Shown: positions 32,545 through 43,501, counted from the first letter of the stretch. The stretch: 56,379 bases of DNA from JBAZTO01 sp041661865 (GCA_041661865.1 JBAZTO010000023.1:1-56379), one strand, 5' to 3'. A program made the numbers and translations. The notes: generated by a model from the letters alone, not told the origin.

Positions 32545-33978
32545 ATGATGGCACAAGGCAAGCCGTACAACCCGATTACCCCCGCGATCGTCGAGCAGCT
32601 CAAGGCGATCGTCGGCGAGCGTTACGTCGTCTTCGGCGACAGCGACCGGCTGGAGCCCTACTCCCACGACCAGATCCCCGAGGCCCGCTACTCCCACGCG
32701 GCCGAGGCCCTGGTCCGCCCGGCCACCGCCGACGAAATCGCCGCCATCATGAAACTGGCCAACCAGCACCACTTCCCCGTCACGCCGCGCGGGGCCGGCA
32801 GCGGACTCTCGGGCGGGGCCGTGCCGATCTGCGGCGGGCTGGTCCTGCTGTGCGACCGCATGAACCGCATCCTCGATGTCGACCCGGCCAACATGATGGT
32901 CGTCGTCGAGCCGGGCGTGGTCACCAACGAGATCAACGCCGCCATCAAGCCGCACGGCCTGTTCTACGCCGGCTACCCCATGAGCCTGGAGACCTGCTTC
33001 ATCGGCGGCAACGTGGCCGAGAACGCCGGCGGCGCCAAGGCCGTCAAGTACGGCGTGACCGCCCGCTACGTCACCGGCCTGGAGGTCGTCACGCCCACCG
33101 GCTCGGTCGTGCAACTGGGCGGCAAGCTGCTCAAGGACGTCACCGGCTACAACCTGGTGCAACTGATGGTCGGCTCGGAGGGCACGCTCGGCGTGATTAC
33201 GAAAATCACGCTCAAGCTCATGCCGCTGCCCAAGGCCACCGTGGACCTGCTGGTGCTGTTCCCCACCACCGAGCAAGCCATCGCCGCCGTGCCGCGGATG
33301 ATCACCGCCGGCGGGATCATTCCGACGGCCGTGGAGTTCATGGACCAGGTCTCGGTGCGGGCCGCGTGCGAGTACCTCAACGAGTCCCTGCCCTATCAGC
33401 AGGCCGGGGCCATGCTGCTGATCACCGTCGACGGGGCCGACATCGCCCAGGTCGAGCAGGAATACGAGGCCATCGGCGAGCAATGCCTGGCCGCCGGGGC
33501 CATCGAAGTCTACGTGGCCGACAACGCCACCGCCTCCGAGCGCATCTGGAAGGTCCGCCGCAACATGGCCGAGGCGTTCGCGCTGGTCACGCCCCAGCAG
33601 AGCGGCGAGGACCTGGTCGTGCCCATCTCGCAGATTCCGGCGCTGGTGGCCGGTATGGGCGCCATCGCGGCCAGGTACGACGTGATGATCCCCTGCTACG
33701 GCCACGCCGGCGACGGCAACATGCACACGCGCGTGATGATGAAACCCGCCTGGACCCTGGAGCAGTGGAACGCGATGCTGCCCAAGGTTCAGCACGAACT
33801 GTACGAACTGACGGCCCGCCTGGGGGGCAAGATTTCCGGCGAGCACGGCATCGGCCACAAGCGGAAAGCCTATATGCCCATGTTCGTCGACGAGGGCTTC
33901 ATCGAGATGATGCGGGCGATCAAGCGGGCGATGGACCCCAACAACATTCTCAACCCCGGCAAGATATTCGACGTTTGA
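32545..33978 (+). CDS. FAD-linked oxidase, glycolate oxidase GlcD-type subunit
   Basis: A 477-residue flavoprotein. An FAD-binding PCMH domain (about 40-215) shows TPRGAGSGLSGGAVP and GGNVAENAGGAKAVKYG, followed by GSEGTLGVITKITLKL. The C-terminal FAD-oxidase domain has GHAGDGNMHTRVMM and ISGEHGIGHKRK, typical of GlcD/D-lactate dehydrogenase-type enzymes that oxidise 2-hydroxy acids. The partner GlcE/GlcF genes are absent, so it may act alone or with distant subunits. ATG at 32545 or the next codon 32548; GAAGG fits the second slightly better. The gene is very GC-rich, like most of its neighbours. Confidence 0.9.
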   Translation: MMAQGKPYNPITPAIVEQLKAIVGERYVVFGDSDRLEPYSHDQIPEARYSHAAEALVRPATADEIAAIMKLANQHHFPVTPRGAGSGLSGGAVPICGGLVLLCDRMNRILDVDPANMMVVVEPGVVTNEINAAIKPHGLFYAGYPMSLETCFIGGNVAENAGGAKAVKYGVTARYVTGLEVVTPTGSVVQLGGKLLKDVTGYNLVQLMVGSEGTLGVITKITLKLMPLPKATVDLLVLFPTTEQAIAAVPRMITAGGIIPTAVEFMDQVSVRAACEYLNESLPYQQAGAMLLITVDGADIAQVEQEYEAIGEQCLAAGAIEVYVADNATASERIWKVRRNMAEAFALVTPQQSGEDLVVPISQIPALVAGMGAIAARYDVMIPCYGHAGDGNMHTRVMMKPAWTLEQWNAMLPKVQHELYELTARLGGKISGEHGIGHKRKAYMPMFVDEGFIEMMRAIKRAMDPNNILNPGKIFDV

Positions 33979-34047
33979 GGAGTGGCGGCCGGCCCCTCAA
34001 TTCCCACCTTTCCGCGAAAGGCAGGATTGGGTCGCCAAGAGATGGAA

Positions 34048-34076
34048 TTGACACCCTGGGGGCGGTCGGATATACT
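34048..34076 (+). promoter_or_regulatory. Consensus sigma-70 promoter of the FHA-GAF kinase
   Basis: Perfect TTGACA (34048-34053), 17-base spacer, TATACT (34071-34076). Transcription would start near 34083, leaving a leader of about 170 bases before the TTG start codon at 34256. Confidence 0.75.
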
Positions 34077-34144
34077 CGCTTCCTCGCCTGTCCGACTTCA
34101 CGTGCGGCAGAAGGTCTACGTCTCATTTCAGCGTCGGACCGGGT

Positions 34145-34175
34145 GAGATACAGAGGGATGCTCCCTTTGTCTCTC
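34145..34175 (+). promoter_or_regulatory. Strong hairpin in the kinase leader
   Basis: GAGATACAGAGGGA (34145-34158) and TCCCTTTGTCTCTC (34162-34175) form a 14-pair stem with one T-C mismatch and one G-T wobble around a three-base loop. An earlier pair, GTCCGAC (about 34091) and GTCGGAC (about 34133), could form a wider stem. No U-tract follows, so it is unlikely to be a simple terminator. It may be a regulatory leader or part of a small RNA. Confidence 0.45.
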
Positions 34176-34255
34176 GATCGTGCGTGCGCCGATTGGGAGG
34201 TGAGCACTGATCTTTGCGTCCGGGCGCATAGGCGCCTTCAGGTGAGAGCAGTAAG

Positions 34256-35875
<1,620 letters not shown>

Positions 35876-35948
35876 ACAACGGCAGGTCGTAGGGAAAGAA
35901 GCGGAATACCGGATTACCGTGAGACCGGAATATCGAATCTGTAGGGCA

Positions 35949-36007
35949 TGCAACTTGTTGCACGCGGAACAAAAGCTGTTGCCACGGCCGCGGCGTTTGC
36001 AGCCGTG
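35949..36007. repeat. Family E and family B hairpins side by side
   Basis: ATGCAAC/GTTGCAC (about 35949-35963) is the inverted copy of the hairpin at 443-460. It is followed by CACGGCCGC (35983-35991), loop GGCGTTT, GCAGCCGTG (35999-36007). The second hairpin has the family B loop but a family A-like right arm, with one mismatch. The pair lies between the convergent kinase (stop 35875) and the giant sensor gene (stop 36019). Confidence 0.7.
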
Positions 36008-36018
36008 CTCGCGGGCGG

Positions 36019-39000
36019 CTACCGATTACGCACCCTCTGCGAAGCGGGCTGGGATTCCGCGGGCGACGAAGATGAACGCCCGACAGACTCCAACTCGCTG
36101 GGCCGACTGGCTGGCCCTTTGCTTGGGGGATATCCAGGGAAGCCTGGCGTTCCGGTCCTTGCCTCTGTTCTTGTTGGAGACGGCGAGGGTTCCGAGCCTC
36201 TTCTCACAAGTGGCGGGGGCTCGGCAAACCATCGTGCGTCTGCCGAGCTGCCGTAGCCGGCGAGCCATGCGCCCCCCTCCGTCTTCAGGGTAAACAGACC
36301 CAGCGTCTGGCCGTTGGTCCACCAACCCATGAGATACCACCAGAAATTCAATCGGGCACAGTCCAATGGGTTTCTCGCGTCGAACGGTCCAGGCACAGCC
36401 ACGATACCGTCATCAAGCTGCTTGACGGTGGCTGCGTCGAACGAACTGGCCAGCAACACCCGCTTGGTCCCGCCGGTCGCGATGTTAACCTCGCCATCGC
36501 CCATAGAAGTCTTGACTTCCGCGACATCATTGAGAAGGCTCGATGCAATGTCGCGGCTGGCCATACGCTTGGCATTAGCGTCTCCCTCGCTGATCTTGCC
36601 GTGTGCCGGCGTCACGTCGAGGTAAAACACCGTCTCGGTCTGGCTGACCCGGAGGCGATAGCCGTTCTTCTCCCACTCGACATGGCTGGTATCGAGGCCG
36701 TCATCGGCGTCATGGAGTAGGACGAGCTTCACACCAAGCGTTTGGTTCGGGTTCTCCGGCAGCCACCGTGGATCGATGACCCTCTCAATCCACTCAATGC
36801 TGTTGCGATGGGCTCTGACGGTCCACTCGGAGGCGGCGCGTTGAACGACCCTCCCGGCCTGCCGCTCAGCGGTAGGCCACGACGTCAGCTTTGCCACCTG
36901 TCTGGGCAACACTTCGCTCACTCCTCTTGCAGTCTCCTGCGGCGGCTGACTGGCGGTGTCGCCCTTTGCCCCATGATCGATCAAGAACCGCACGAGTTGC
37001 ACGTGCCCGCGGCGAGCGGCTTCATCCAAGGCGGTTTGGCCCGCACGGTCGGCTGCGTTGATGTCGGCCCCGCCCTTCAGCAACCGCTCACAGACGTCCT
37101 GATGACCGCCGCAGGCCGCCAGGTGCAGCGGGGTACGGCCTTGGCCGTCACGAGCATTGGGACTAAAGCCCGCAGCCATTAACTCATCGGCGGTCTTCCC
37201 ATGCCCGCCGGCCGCCGCATTGTGCAGCGGCGAAGACACCAGTGGGGCGAAGCTCTCACCAAGCCCTTCCTGGAGCAAGGCCGGTATCTCATCCCGTTCC
37301 TGCTGCGGCAAAGGCCCGGAGGAGAACACTCTTCGGCCACGCCATCGCCCCATTTCCTGCGTCAGTTCTACCCTCTGACGCGGCTCGCTGCGAGGCGGCG
37401 CAGCCTCCCCGTAAGCCTCGTTCATGATCCAGATGCTAAAGTAGCCACGTCCGCCGGGGCTCTTGCCGTACCCCGGGGGATGGTATGGCGACTGGAATCT
37501 CAGCACGATCCCCTCACCGCCGGGCCATGGGAACGGAACAACGTGGCCCTGACTGATCGGGAGGAGTTCCCATCCATCCGGCACCACTCGCGCCAGCACC
37601 TTTTGGAGCCTCTGGACATCCTCGTGAACAGGCGGCGTCGCCTGCGTGGCCGGCTGGGTGGCCGGCTGCGTGGTGGCGGCGGGACACAGGCGATAGCTCA
37701 CGGTCACGCCGTTGGATTTCGCATCGAAGTGGTCCAGCCGAATGACGCCCGATGCGCCTTCGCGGGTCCGAAAGGCGTACACCGCCGGCAGCGGTGATTT
37801 CGGATGCATCGAGGCAACACAATCACCAAACTGCATGTCCATTCCGTCAGAAGTACGGGGCCCAGCCTTGGCTGCCTCCGCGACAATCTCTGCGTCCGAT
37901 GCATTCCACAGTTCATCCTTGGCGCGAAGACTGACCATGTCCAAGCCCTGGAGCATCACAGACTGTGCAGGCCGAGGCGACCCCACTGCGGAAACTACCG
38001 TCACTCCCCGCACGTCCAGGCCCTCTTGCCGCCACCATTTCATCTCAGGGGCAACGAGCTCTGTGGCCACAAAATGAAACTCCGGCCGGTCGTAAAGACG
38101 CCCCGTCTCCAGGTCCAACGCAACATTCTTGCCACTGTTCCAGTTGCCAAGAGTGCGTTGAATGACAATCCCTGACTTCGGCAATTGGCTTGCCGCCTCT
38201 GCCGGCTGCGTGGTCGCCTGCGTGGCCGGCTGGGGCGTGATGATGATCGGCTTGATCAGCAGCAGTACCGACCTGGGCCCCTTGTCATTCTTGCGGTCCA
38301 CGGGCTCGGTCACCACGTCGTAGGCCTTGCCACCAATGCCCATGTTGGCGGCCGCTTTCGCGCCCTTGACCCTGACGTTCGCATAAGGAATCCGCAGCAG
38401 AATCGGTACGCCGTCGGGAATATTAAGGGTGGTCTGCCCCGAGGCCTGGTGCAACACCGGCTGAGGCCCTTCCTCCACCGAGTCTACGACGGAAGCCGAC
38501 AATTCCAGAGTCGCCACCCTCAAATCCGCTGACACTGTGGCCGCGACGCCCAGGTGGGCGCCCCTCTGCACGGCCATGCGAATCTTCTCCTGCGCGCTGT
38601 CCACGCTGGGAAGGTACATCGCCGTCTCTTCGCCAACGTAGACATTGGCGCTTGTGCCGGACAGGAGCGTTACCGCTGGCGCGGCAAGCCTGCGATTGTC
38701 CGGCGAGGGCAACGTACTGACCCGCTCCAGCCACTCAGCCGCTTCGGTATCCGTCAAGAAAACTCCAGCAACATCGTTACCCACGGGGCGGGGAGATTCC
38801 GGCAGCCATTGGAGGGCCTTCGCTTCGTCTTGCGGGGCAAGCGCGATGAATCTCGCCTCGACCCGCACCTGGCGGGAAAACGCTTCGCGCATGTGCTCGA
38901 TGAACTTGGTAATGGCCTTGTGGTTCGCTTCGGTCTGCAAGATAAAGAGCGACCCATTGAAGGGTGTAATCTTGCCCTCGCCTCCGGCCCCTTTCCAGGA

Positions 39001-42000
39001 CTTCGGGGCGAAGGTCTTGGAGATCTTCTGCATCAAATGCTCCAATCCCCGGCGTTCCATTTCCTCCCGCGAAAGCGTGGGGTTGCTGGCGGCGCCCGGG
39101 CCTGCATAACTCCATGCGGACAAGGGGTGAGGCCGTTCCAACACCCCCGAGCCTATGATGGCGGCAATGTCGCGAACGTCATAGACCCTCGGCTTGAGTG
39201 TTTCTCCCGCCGCCTGCGTCGCCGGCTGGGAGGCCGCGGGCGACGAAGTGGCAGGCACTGCGGGTTGGCTGGCAGTGCCGGATTTCCGGTGGATTTCCTG
39301 CGATGTTTCAATCATGACTCGCCCCTCCGCGATCCGGTAGGAAAGCGGTACTGACCCTCCCAGCGATCGAAGCAACTGTTGCAGGAACTGCCCAGCCGGG
39401 ACATCAGTGGCACGAAGTTTCACGGAGGTATCCAGGCTTACGCCGGCCTCACCCAGAGCCCTGTAGCTGACAGCGAGCGGTATCCCCGTCGCGTCCCTGA
39501 AGTATTGCGTTGCGTCGCCAAAGGAGATTGCATCAAAGTCCGCCGATAGCCGGATTCTATCGAGCTTTCCACTCGTATTGCGATTGGCCTGTTCAATAGC
39601 GTCCCCAGTCAGCTTGACCTCAACGTCCTGGCCAAGAATGACAGCGACCTCTTCCATTCCGGGCCGGGCCTCGATTCTCACAACGCCGGAGTGCGACTGC
39701 CCATTCACGTTGACGCTCGCGTCAACCGTGATGGGGCCAGCACTAATCTTGTCGATCGCAAAGCGACCATTGGCATCGCTCTTGGCGTGCAAGCCGCCGG
39801 TGGCGCCTTCATCATTCACGTTCACCCCCGCTCCGAGGACAGGCTTGCCGGACTCATCGATCACCGTCCCAGCCACCGTCAGGTTCGCCGGCGACAAGAC
39901 CACGGGGGTAATCTCGATTGTTCTGCCTGGCCTTGCGTCGATCCAGACCGGGCTCTCTTTGCGGCCAAAGCTGTCAACATCTATGGCGAAGTTGTACCGG
40001 GTCCGAGAGGGCAACGCCTTGACGGAAAAGCGACCGTCACTGTCCGTCATGGGCGGAGGAAATACCGCGAGGCCCGTGCTGAACATCTTGCCGTGGACGT
40101 TGACGTCGATGCATGCGTCGGCAATTGGCTTGCCATGGGCGTCGGTCACGCGGCCGGTCACAGTCGATCCGGGCTCCATCGTGATCAGGCACGGGCTGTT
40201 GGCGTCAGACATTCGGATGGCTGCGGCCAGGTTGCGGGCGGTGTCACGCGCGACGACGGTGAATTCCCCCTCTTGCAGCGGCTGATCCACCACAACGGCA
40301 AAGGCCCCGTTGGCATCCGCAGTGGCGATGCCGCGGCTACCCAAAGCGACAACCTGCAGGCTTGCTCCGCCGACGGCTTGTCCGTTCGCGTCCTGGACGC
40401 GGCCTTTAATCGTCTGTGGCCAAGGCAACTGCAGTGTCAGTTTCGCCGTCTGGTCGTCGACCACCTTGACCAGCGTGCCATCCTTGACACTGCCAAACCC
40501 TTCTTTCTCGGGCACCGCTCGATATTCGCCGCTCAGCAGGCGAATACGGGCCAGGCCGTTAGCATCCGCCTTGCCCCACCCGCCGGTCTTCTGGCCGCGC
40601 ACGATCACGGAGGCGTTGGGAACCTTCTTGCCGTCCTCATCGACAACACTGGCTTCCACCAGCCCGCCCTTCTCCGCCTGAACGGTAACATGGCTGGTCT
40701 TGCCTGCCTCCGTCATCAGTTTCACCTCCGTGGCGGCCCAATCTGCGGTTCCGCGCATCGGTGGTGTCAATGAGACGCTGCCCTGTCCGGCTGTTAGACC
40801 CTCCATCACAAAACGGCCATTGGCGTCGGAAACTGCGCTGACACGGCATAGGTGCTTGTCGCGGTTCATCCGCGCATACAATGATGCCCCGGCGACGGGG
40901 GTGCCGGTACGCTTGTCCAGGACAACTCCCTCAGCCCTGGCCGCGGTGGGCAGGATGATCTTGATGTCCTGCCGGATCCCGGTGGCCACAACCTCTCTGT
41001 CACGATCTCTTGCCTCGATCCGCGCATAGCCGGGAGCACTTACCAGAAACCTGACGATGGCCTGTGGGGGCACGGCGGCGATCACAAACCGGCCTTGCTC
41101 ATCAGTGAGGCAAGTCAGATGATCAAGGGGCGCCAGCATGTGCGCAACTCCGGATGGGGTACGCGCCTCCAGTGATGCCGTGACCGTCGCACCCGCCACG
41201 GGCTTGCCGGCCTCGTTGAAGATCACGCCACCCAGGCTCTTGGGCTCCCGTAGAACAAAGGTAATCGCCGCTGTCTTCCGGGCCACAGAACTGGGGTTGC
41301 ACCAGTCTACCATGCCTTGTTTCCATGCGACGACCGCTCCACGCTGACCCAGTTCCTGCCCGTCGGGGACCGTCAGCGAGAACAGGCCATCGTCCCCTGT
41401 GGTGCCCTTGGCCAGCATGGAAACAGTCGGCTCCATACCGGGCCGGATCACTTCATAGGCCGCCACCGTTACACCGGCCAGAGGTTTGTCGTTAGCGTCG
41501 ACAACCTTGCCTGTCCATGTGAAAGGCTCACCTTCGTTTCTGGCTTGGGGTTCCTCTCCGACCTCACCCCGTGCCTGCGTTCTCGGATCGGCCCCCTGCG
41601 TATCCGGTTGGGTCGTGGCTGCGGGTGTCACGGCCCTGGGGCTGGATGGCGAGGCCTTCATGCAGGAAATGGTGACGGCCAGGGTCGAGACCAGCAGGAC
41701 GGCGACGATCACGCCCAGGCGTGTCAGGCCGCGGCGGCTTCGGGAAGGGTCCAGGATGGACAGCATTCGGCCTTCGAGCTGGCTGGGCCGGGCCATGGCG
41801 ATGCTGCCGCAGGATGTCAGCGGCCCGACGCGAAGTCCGGCGGCGATCTCCAGGAGGAACTCGGCGTAGTCGCTGGGTCGGGCGCCGGCGGCCAGGACCA
41901 GGTCGTCGCAGGCGGTCTCGGCGTCGTTCTGGAGGCGGCCAAACGCCAGCCACGCCAGCGGATTGAACCAGTAGACCGCGCAGGCCAAGCCGGCGGCCGT

Positions 42001-42816
42001 CTGGGCCAGGCCGTCGTAGCGTCTGGCGTGGGCCAGCTCGTGTAGGAGCACCGCTCGCCGCCGCTGGGCCGACCAGCCGGTCGCCTCGGCGGGCACAAGC
42101 AGCCGGATCGGCCACAAGCCCCAGACCATCGGCATTTCGCGGCGGTCGCTCTCCAGCAGCGCCACCGGCCGGGTGATGCCCAACTGCGATTTGACGCTCG
42201 CCAGCAACGCCACCCAACACTCGCTGGAAATTCGCCGCGAGCGGCGCTCCAGCCGCCACAGACTCAGCGTGCCCAGGACCACCCGCATCAGGCACGCGAC
42301 GGCCCCGGCCGCCCAGATCAACATCAGCCAGCCGATGACGCGCGCCGCATCCCCTGTATTGCCCGTGGCCGCTCGCGCCACAGGCGCTGCCGAGGCGGAG
42401 ACCTCCTGATGCATTGGCAACGATACGGCGCCATTCGTGCCGTCCCCCTCCGGAGCGGAGGCCTGGCCGGCCTGGATCGATTCAATCGGCGCGGCGGCGT
42501 CTTGCAGCGGGGCCTGGGCCACAGTTTCGCCGCCACTGACGGCCGCGCGGCCCGGCGCGAGCGGGCCATTAAACTTTGCCCAGCCCGGCAGCACGGCCCA
42601 GGACGGCAGGACGTGCGACAGCACCGGCAAGACCAGCAGGCTTGCCATCGCCAGCGAGAGGACCATCCCCCTGGCCGCCGCCGACCGTCGCCGCATCAGC
42701 CACACCGCCGCCAGCGCCAGCATCACGATGGCCAGCCCCTTGATCGACGCGTCCAGCAGGATGGGCAACCACCTGCGCCCCAGAGAACCGACCGTGCCCC
42801 AATCGAGAGTTTCCAT
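36019..42816 (-). CDS. Giant BlaR1-type M56 metalloprotease with seven regulatory-like repeats, secretin-like region and ankyrin repeats
   Basis: A 2265-residue protein in one uninterrupted frame. Residues 1-395 are a BlaR1/MecR1-type M56 protease: membrane helices near 25-42, 50-70, 160-185 and 372-392, and HELAH at 259-263 with the NDAETACDD segment near 298 in the cytosolic loop. Then follow seven carboxypeptidase-regulatory-like beta units (about 433-1080, e.g. TVTGRVTDAHGKPIADACI), an STN-like unit (1085-1170), a secretin-like stretch (about 1209-1530, ending VLLLIKPIIIT), and an unassigned region. Three ankyrin repeats (about 1864-1953) precede a unique 310-residue tail. TTQPATQ-rich linkers separate modules. 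It starts two bases after blaI. On BlaR1 logic the part after residue 395 is periplasmic and senses a signal, and the protease then inactivates BlaI. The signal is unknown. Confidence 0.85.
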   Translation of the reverse strand: METLDWGTVGSLGRRWLPILLDASIKGLAIVMLALAAVWLMRRRSAAARGMVLSLAMASLLVLPVLSHVLPSWAVLPGWAKFNGPLAPGRAAVSGGETVAQAPLQDAAAPIESIQAGQASAPEGDGTNGAVSLPMHQEVSASAAPVARAATGNTGDAARVIGWLMLIWAAGAVACLMRVVLGTLSLWRLERRSRRISSECWVALLASVKSQLGITRPVALLESDRREMPMVWGLWPIRLLVPAEATGWSAQRRRAVLLHELAHARRYDGLAQTAAGLACAVYWFNPLAWLAFGRLQNDAETACDDLVLAAGARPSDYAEFLLEIAAGLRVGPLTSCGSIAMARPSQLEGRMLSILDPSRSRRGLTRLGVIVAVLLVSTLAVTISCMKASPSSPRAVTPAATTQPDTQGADPRTQARGEVGEEPQARNEGEPFTWTGKVVDANDKPLAGVTVAAYEVIRPGMEPTVSMLAKGTTGDDGLFSLTVPDGQELGQRGAVVAWKQGMVDWCNPSSVARKTAAITFVLREPKSLGGVIFNEAGKPVAGATVTASLEARTPSGVAHMLAPLDHLTCLTDEQGRFVIAAVPPQAIVRFLVSAPGYARIEARDRDREVVATGIRQDIKIILPTAARAEGVVLDKRTGTPVAGASLYARMNRDKHLCRVSAVSDANGRFVMEGLTAGQGSVSLTPPMRGTADWAATEVKLMTEAGKTSHVTVQAEKGGLVEASVVDEDGKKVPNASVIVRGQKTGGWGKADANGLARIRLLSGEYRAVPEKEGFGSVKDGTLVKVVDDQTAKLTLQLPWPQTIKGRVQDANGQAVGGASLQVVALGSRGIATADANGAFAVVVDQPLQEGEFTVVARDTARNLAAAIRMSDANSPCLITMEPGSTVTGRVTDAHGKPIADACIDVNVHGKMFSTGLAVFPPPMTDSDGRFSVKALPSRTRYNFAIDVDSFGRKESPVWIDARPGRTIEITPVVLSPANLTVAGTVIDESGKPVLGAGVNVNDEGATGGLHAKSDANGRFAIDKISAGPITVDASVNVNGQSHSGVVRIEARPGMEEVAVILGQDVEVKLTGDAIEQANRNTSGKLDRIRLSADFDAISFGDATQYFRDATGIPLAVSYRALGEAGVSLDTSVKLRATDVPAGQFLQQLLRSLGGSVPLSYRIAEGRVMIETSQEIHRKSGTASQPAVPATSSPAASQPATQAAGETLKPRVYDVRDIAAIIGSGVLERPHPLSAWSYAGPGAASNPTLSREEMERRGLEHLMQKISKTFAPKSWKGAGGEGKITPFNGSLFILQTEANHKAITKFIEHMREAFSRQVRVEARFIALAPQDEAKALQWLPESPRPVGNDVAGVFLTDTEAAEWLERVSTLPSPDNRRLAAPAVTLLSGTSANVYVGEETAMYLPSVDSAQEKIRMAVQRGAHLGVAATVSADLRVATLELSASVVDSVEEGPQPVLHQASGQTTLNIPDGVPILLRIPYANVRVKGAKAAANMGIGGKAYDVVTEPVDRKNDKGPRSVLLLIKPIIITPQPATQATTQPAEAASQLPKSGIVIQRTLGNWNSGKNVALDLETGRLYDRPEFHFVATELVAPEMKWWRQEGLDVRGVTVVSAVGSPRPAQSVMLQGLDMVSLRAKDELWNASDAEIVAEAAKAGPRTSDGMDMQFGDCVASMHPKSPLPAVYAFRTREGASGVIRLDHFDAKSNGVTVSYRLCPAATTQPATQPATQATPPVHEDVQRLQKVLARVVPDGWELLPISQGHVVPFPWPGGEGIVLRFQSPYHPPGYGKSPGGRGYFSIWIMNEAYGEAAPPRSEPRQRVELTQEMGRWRGRRVFSSGPLPQQERDEIPALLQEGLGESFAPLVSSPLHNAAAGGHGKTADELMAAGFSPNARDGQGRTPLHLAACGGHQDVCERLLKGGADINAADRAGQTALDEAARRGHVQLVRFLIDHGAKGDTASQPPQETARGVSEVLPRQVAKLTSWPTAERQAGRVVQRAASEWTVRAHRNSIEWIERVIDPRWLPENPNQTLGVKLVLLHDADDGLDTSHVEWEKNGYRLRVSQTETVFYLDVTPAHGKISEGDANAKRMASRDIASSLLNDVAEVKTSMGDGEVNIATGGTKRVLLASSFDAATVKQLDDGIVAVPGPFDARNPLDCARLNFWWYLMGWWTNGQTLGLFTLKTEGGAWLAGYGSSADARWFAEPPPLVRRGSEPSPSPTRTEARTGTPGFPGYPPSKGPASRPSELESVGRSSSSPAESQPASQRVRNR

Positions 42817-42818
42817 GA

Positions 42819-43202
42819 CTATTTCCCCTTCTCCCTGGCGTGGCGGATCAGGCCGGCCAGCCGCTTGAGTTCACTGTCGGAGACCTTGACCTTTCGACCC
42901 GCCAGGCGCAGGGCGACGGCCTTTTCCAGCGAGCCGCCGAAGAACGTGTCCAGCACCCTGTCCAGCGCCGACTCCGCCGCCTGGTGTACCGGCTGCGTCG
43001 GCTGGAACACGAACTCCTTGCCGCGCTTGTAGTGGCGGAGGTGGCCCTTCGACTCCAGGATGCGCAGGAGCGTGCGGATGCCCGCTCGCGAGGGCGGATC
43101 GGCAATCCCCGCGAGTACGTCGCTGGCCGAGGCCTCGCCCCTGGCATAGATGATGTCCATGATCTGGCGTTCCCGCCGGGACAGCCCCACGTGCTCGTTC
43201 AT
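42819..43202 (-). CDS. BlaI/MecI family transcriptional repressor
   Basis: A 127-residue winged-helix repressor. LSRRERQIMDIIYARGEASASDVLAGI, SRAGIRTLLRILESKGHLRHYKRGKEFVFQP and a C-terminal dimerisation helix pair (LDRVLDTFFGGSLEKAVALRL) match the Penicillinase_R family. Members dimerise on TACA-TGTA-type operators and are inactivated by cleavage by the partner M56 protease, encoded two bases downstream. AAGGA seven bases before ATG 43202 decides the start over an earlier Met. ATTACACTTTT at about 43287-43298 (minus strand) could contain half an operator, but no clear palindrome was found. Confidence 0.92.
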   Translation of the reverse strand: MNEHVGLSRRERQIMDIIYARGEASASDVLAGIADPPSRAGIRTLLRILESKGHLRHYKRGKEFVFQPTQPVHQAAESALDRVLDTFFGGSLEKAVALRLAGRKVKVSDSELKRLAGLIRHAREKGK

Positions 43203-43358
43203 CGTTCGTTCCTTTCCCGTTTGCGTCCCTGTCCACGTCACCCATCATCCGGTGCATTCTTTCTCCTTTAGCCGGACGAGTCAACCATAAAAGTGTAATT
43301 TTTCTCCTATCGGCCGTTCCCCGCCCCGCTCCCGCCCCATGGCTATTGGCGGGGGTAC

Positions 43359-43388
43359 TTGACAATACCTGCCCGCCAAGCCGACAAT
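43359..43388 (+). promoter_or_regulatory. Promoter of tRNA-Arg
   Basis: TTGACA (43359-43364), 18-base spacer, GACAAT (43383-43388). Transcription would start about 35 bases before the mature tRNA 5' end at 43428. The -35 box is perfect; the -10 box keeps four of six positions. Confidence 0.6.
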
Positions 43389-43427
43389 TCTTCTGGAGCG
43401 GCCGTCGGCAGCATGAAGGCTCCGCCA

Positions 43428-43501
43428 GCGCCTGTAGCTCAATCGGATAGAGCAACGGATTTCTAATCCGTCGGTTGTGGGTTCGAGTCCCGCCGGGCGC
43501 A
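43428..43501 (+). tRNA. tRNA-Arg (anticodon TCT)
   Basis: A full 74-base cloverleaf. The acceptor GCGCCTG (43428-43434) pairs with CGGGCGC (43494-43500) with one G-T pair. D stem GCTC/GAGC, anticodon stem ACGGA/TCCGT with loop TTTCTAA (anticodon TCT at 43462-43464), T stem GTGGG/CCCGC with TTCGAGT loop, discriminator A43501. The next bases are TCA, so CCA is not encoded. It reads AGA (and AGG by wobble) codons. Confidence 0.95.

Noticed and set aside
34080..34255. The leader of the FHA-GAF kinase as 6S RNA or a c-di-GMP riboswitch
   Set aside because: No conserved core of either class could be matched by eye; only a strong hairpin is supported.
36019..42816. The giant sensor gene as several genes joined by sequencing error
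   Set aside because: The frame is continuous over 2265 codons with no internal stop or switch of protein-like character to another frame, so a single gene is the simpler reading; assembly fusion remains a listed refutation test.
43260..43310. A BlaI operator in front of blaI
   Set aside because: ATTACACTTTTAT has a half-site-like TACA, but no TGTA partner at the proper distance was found.
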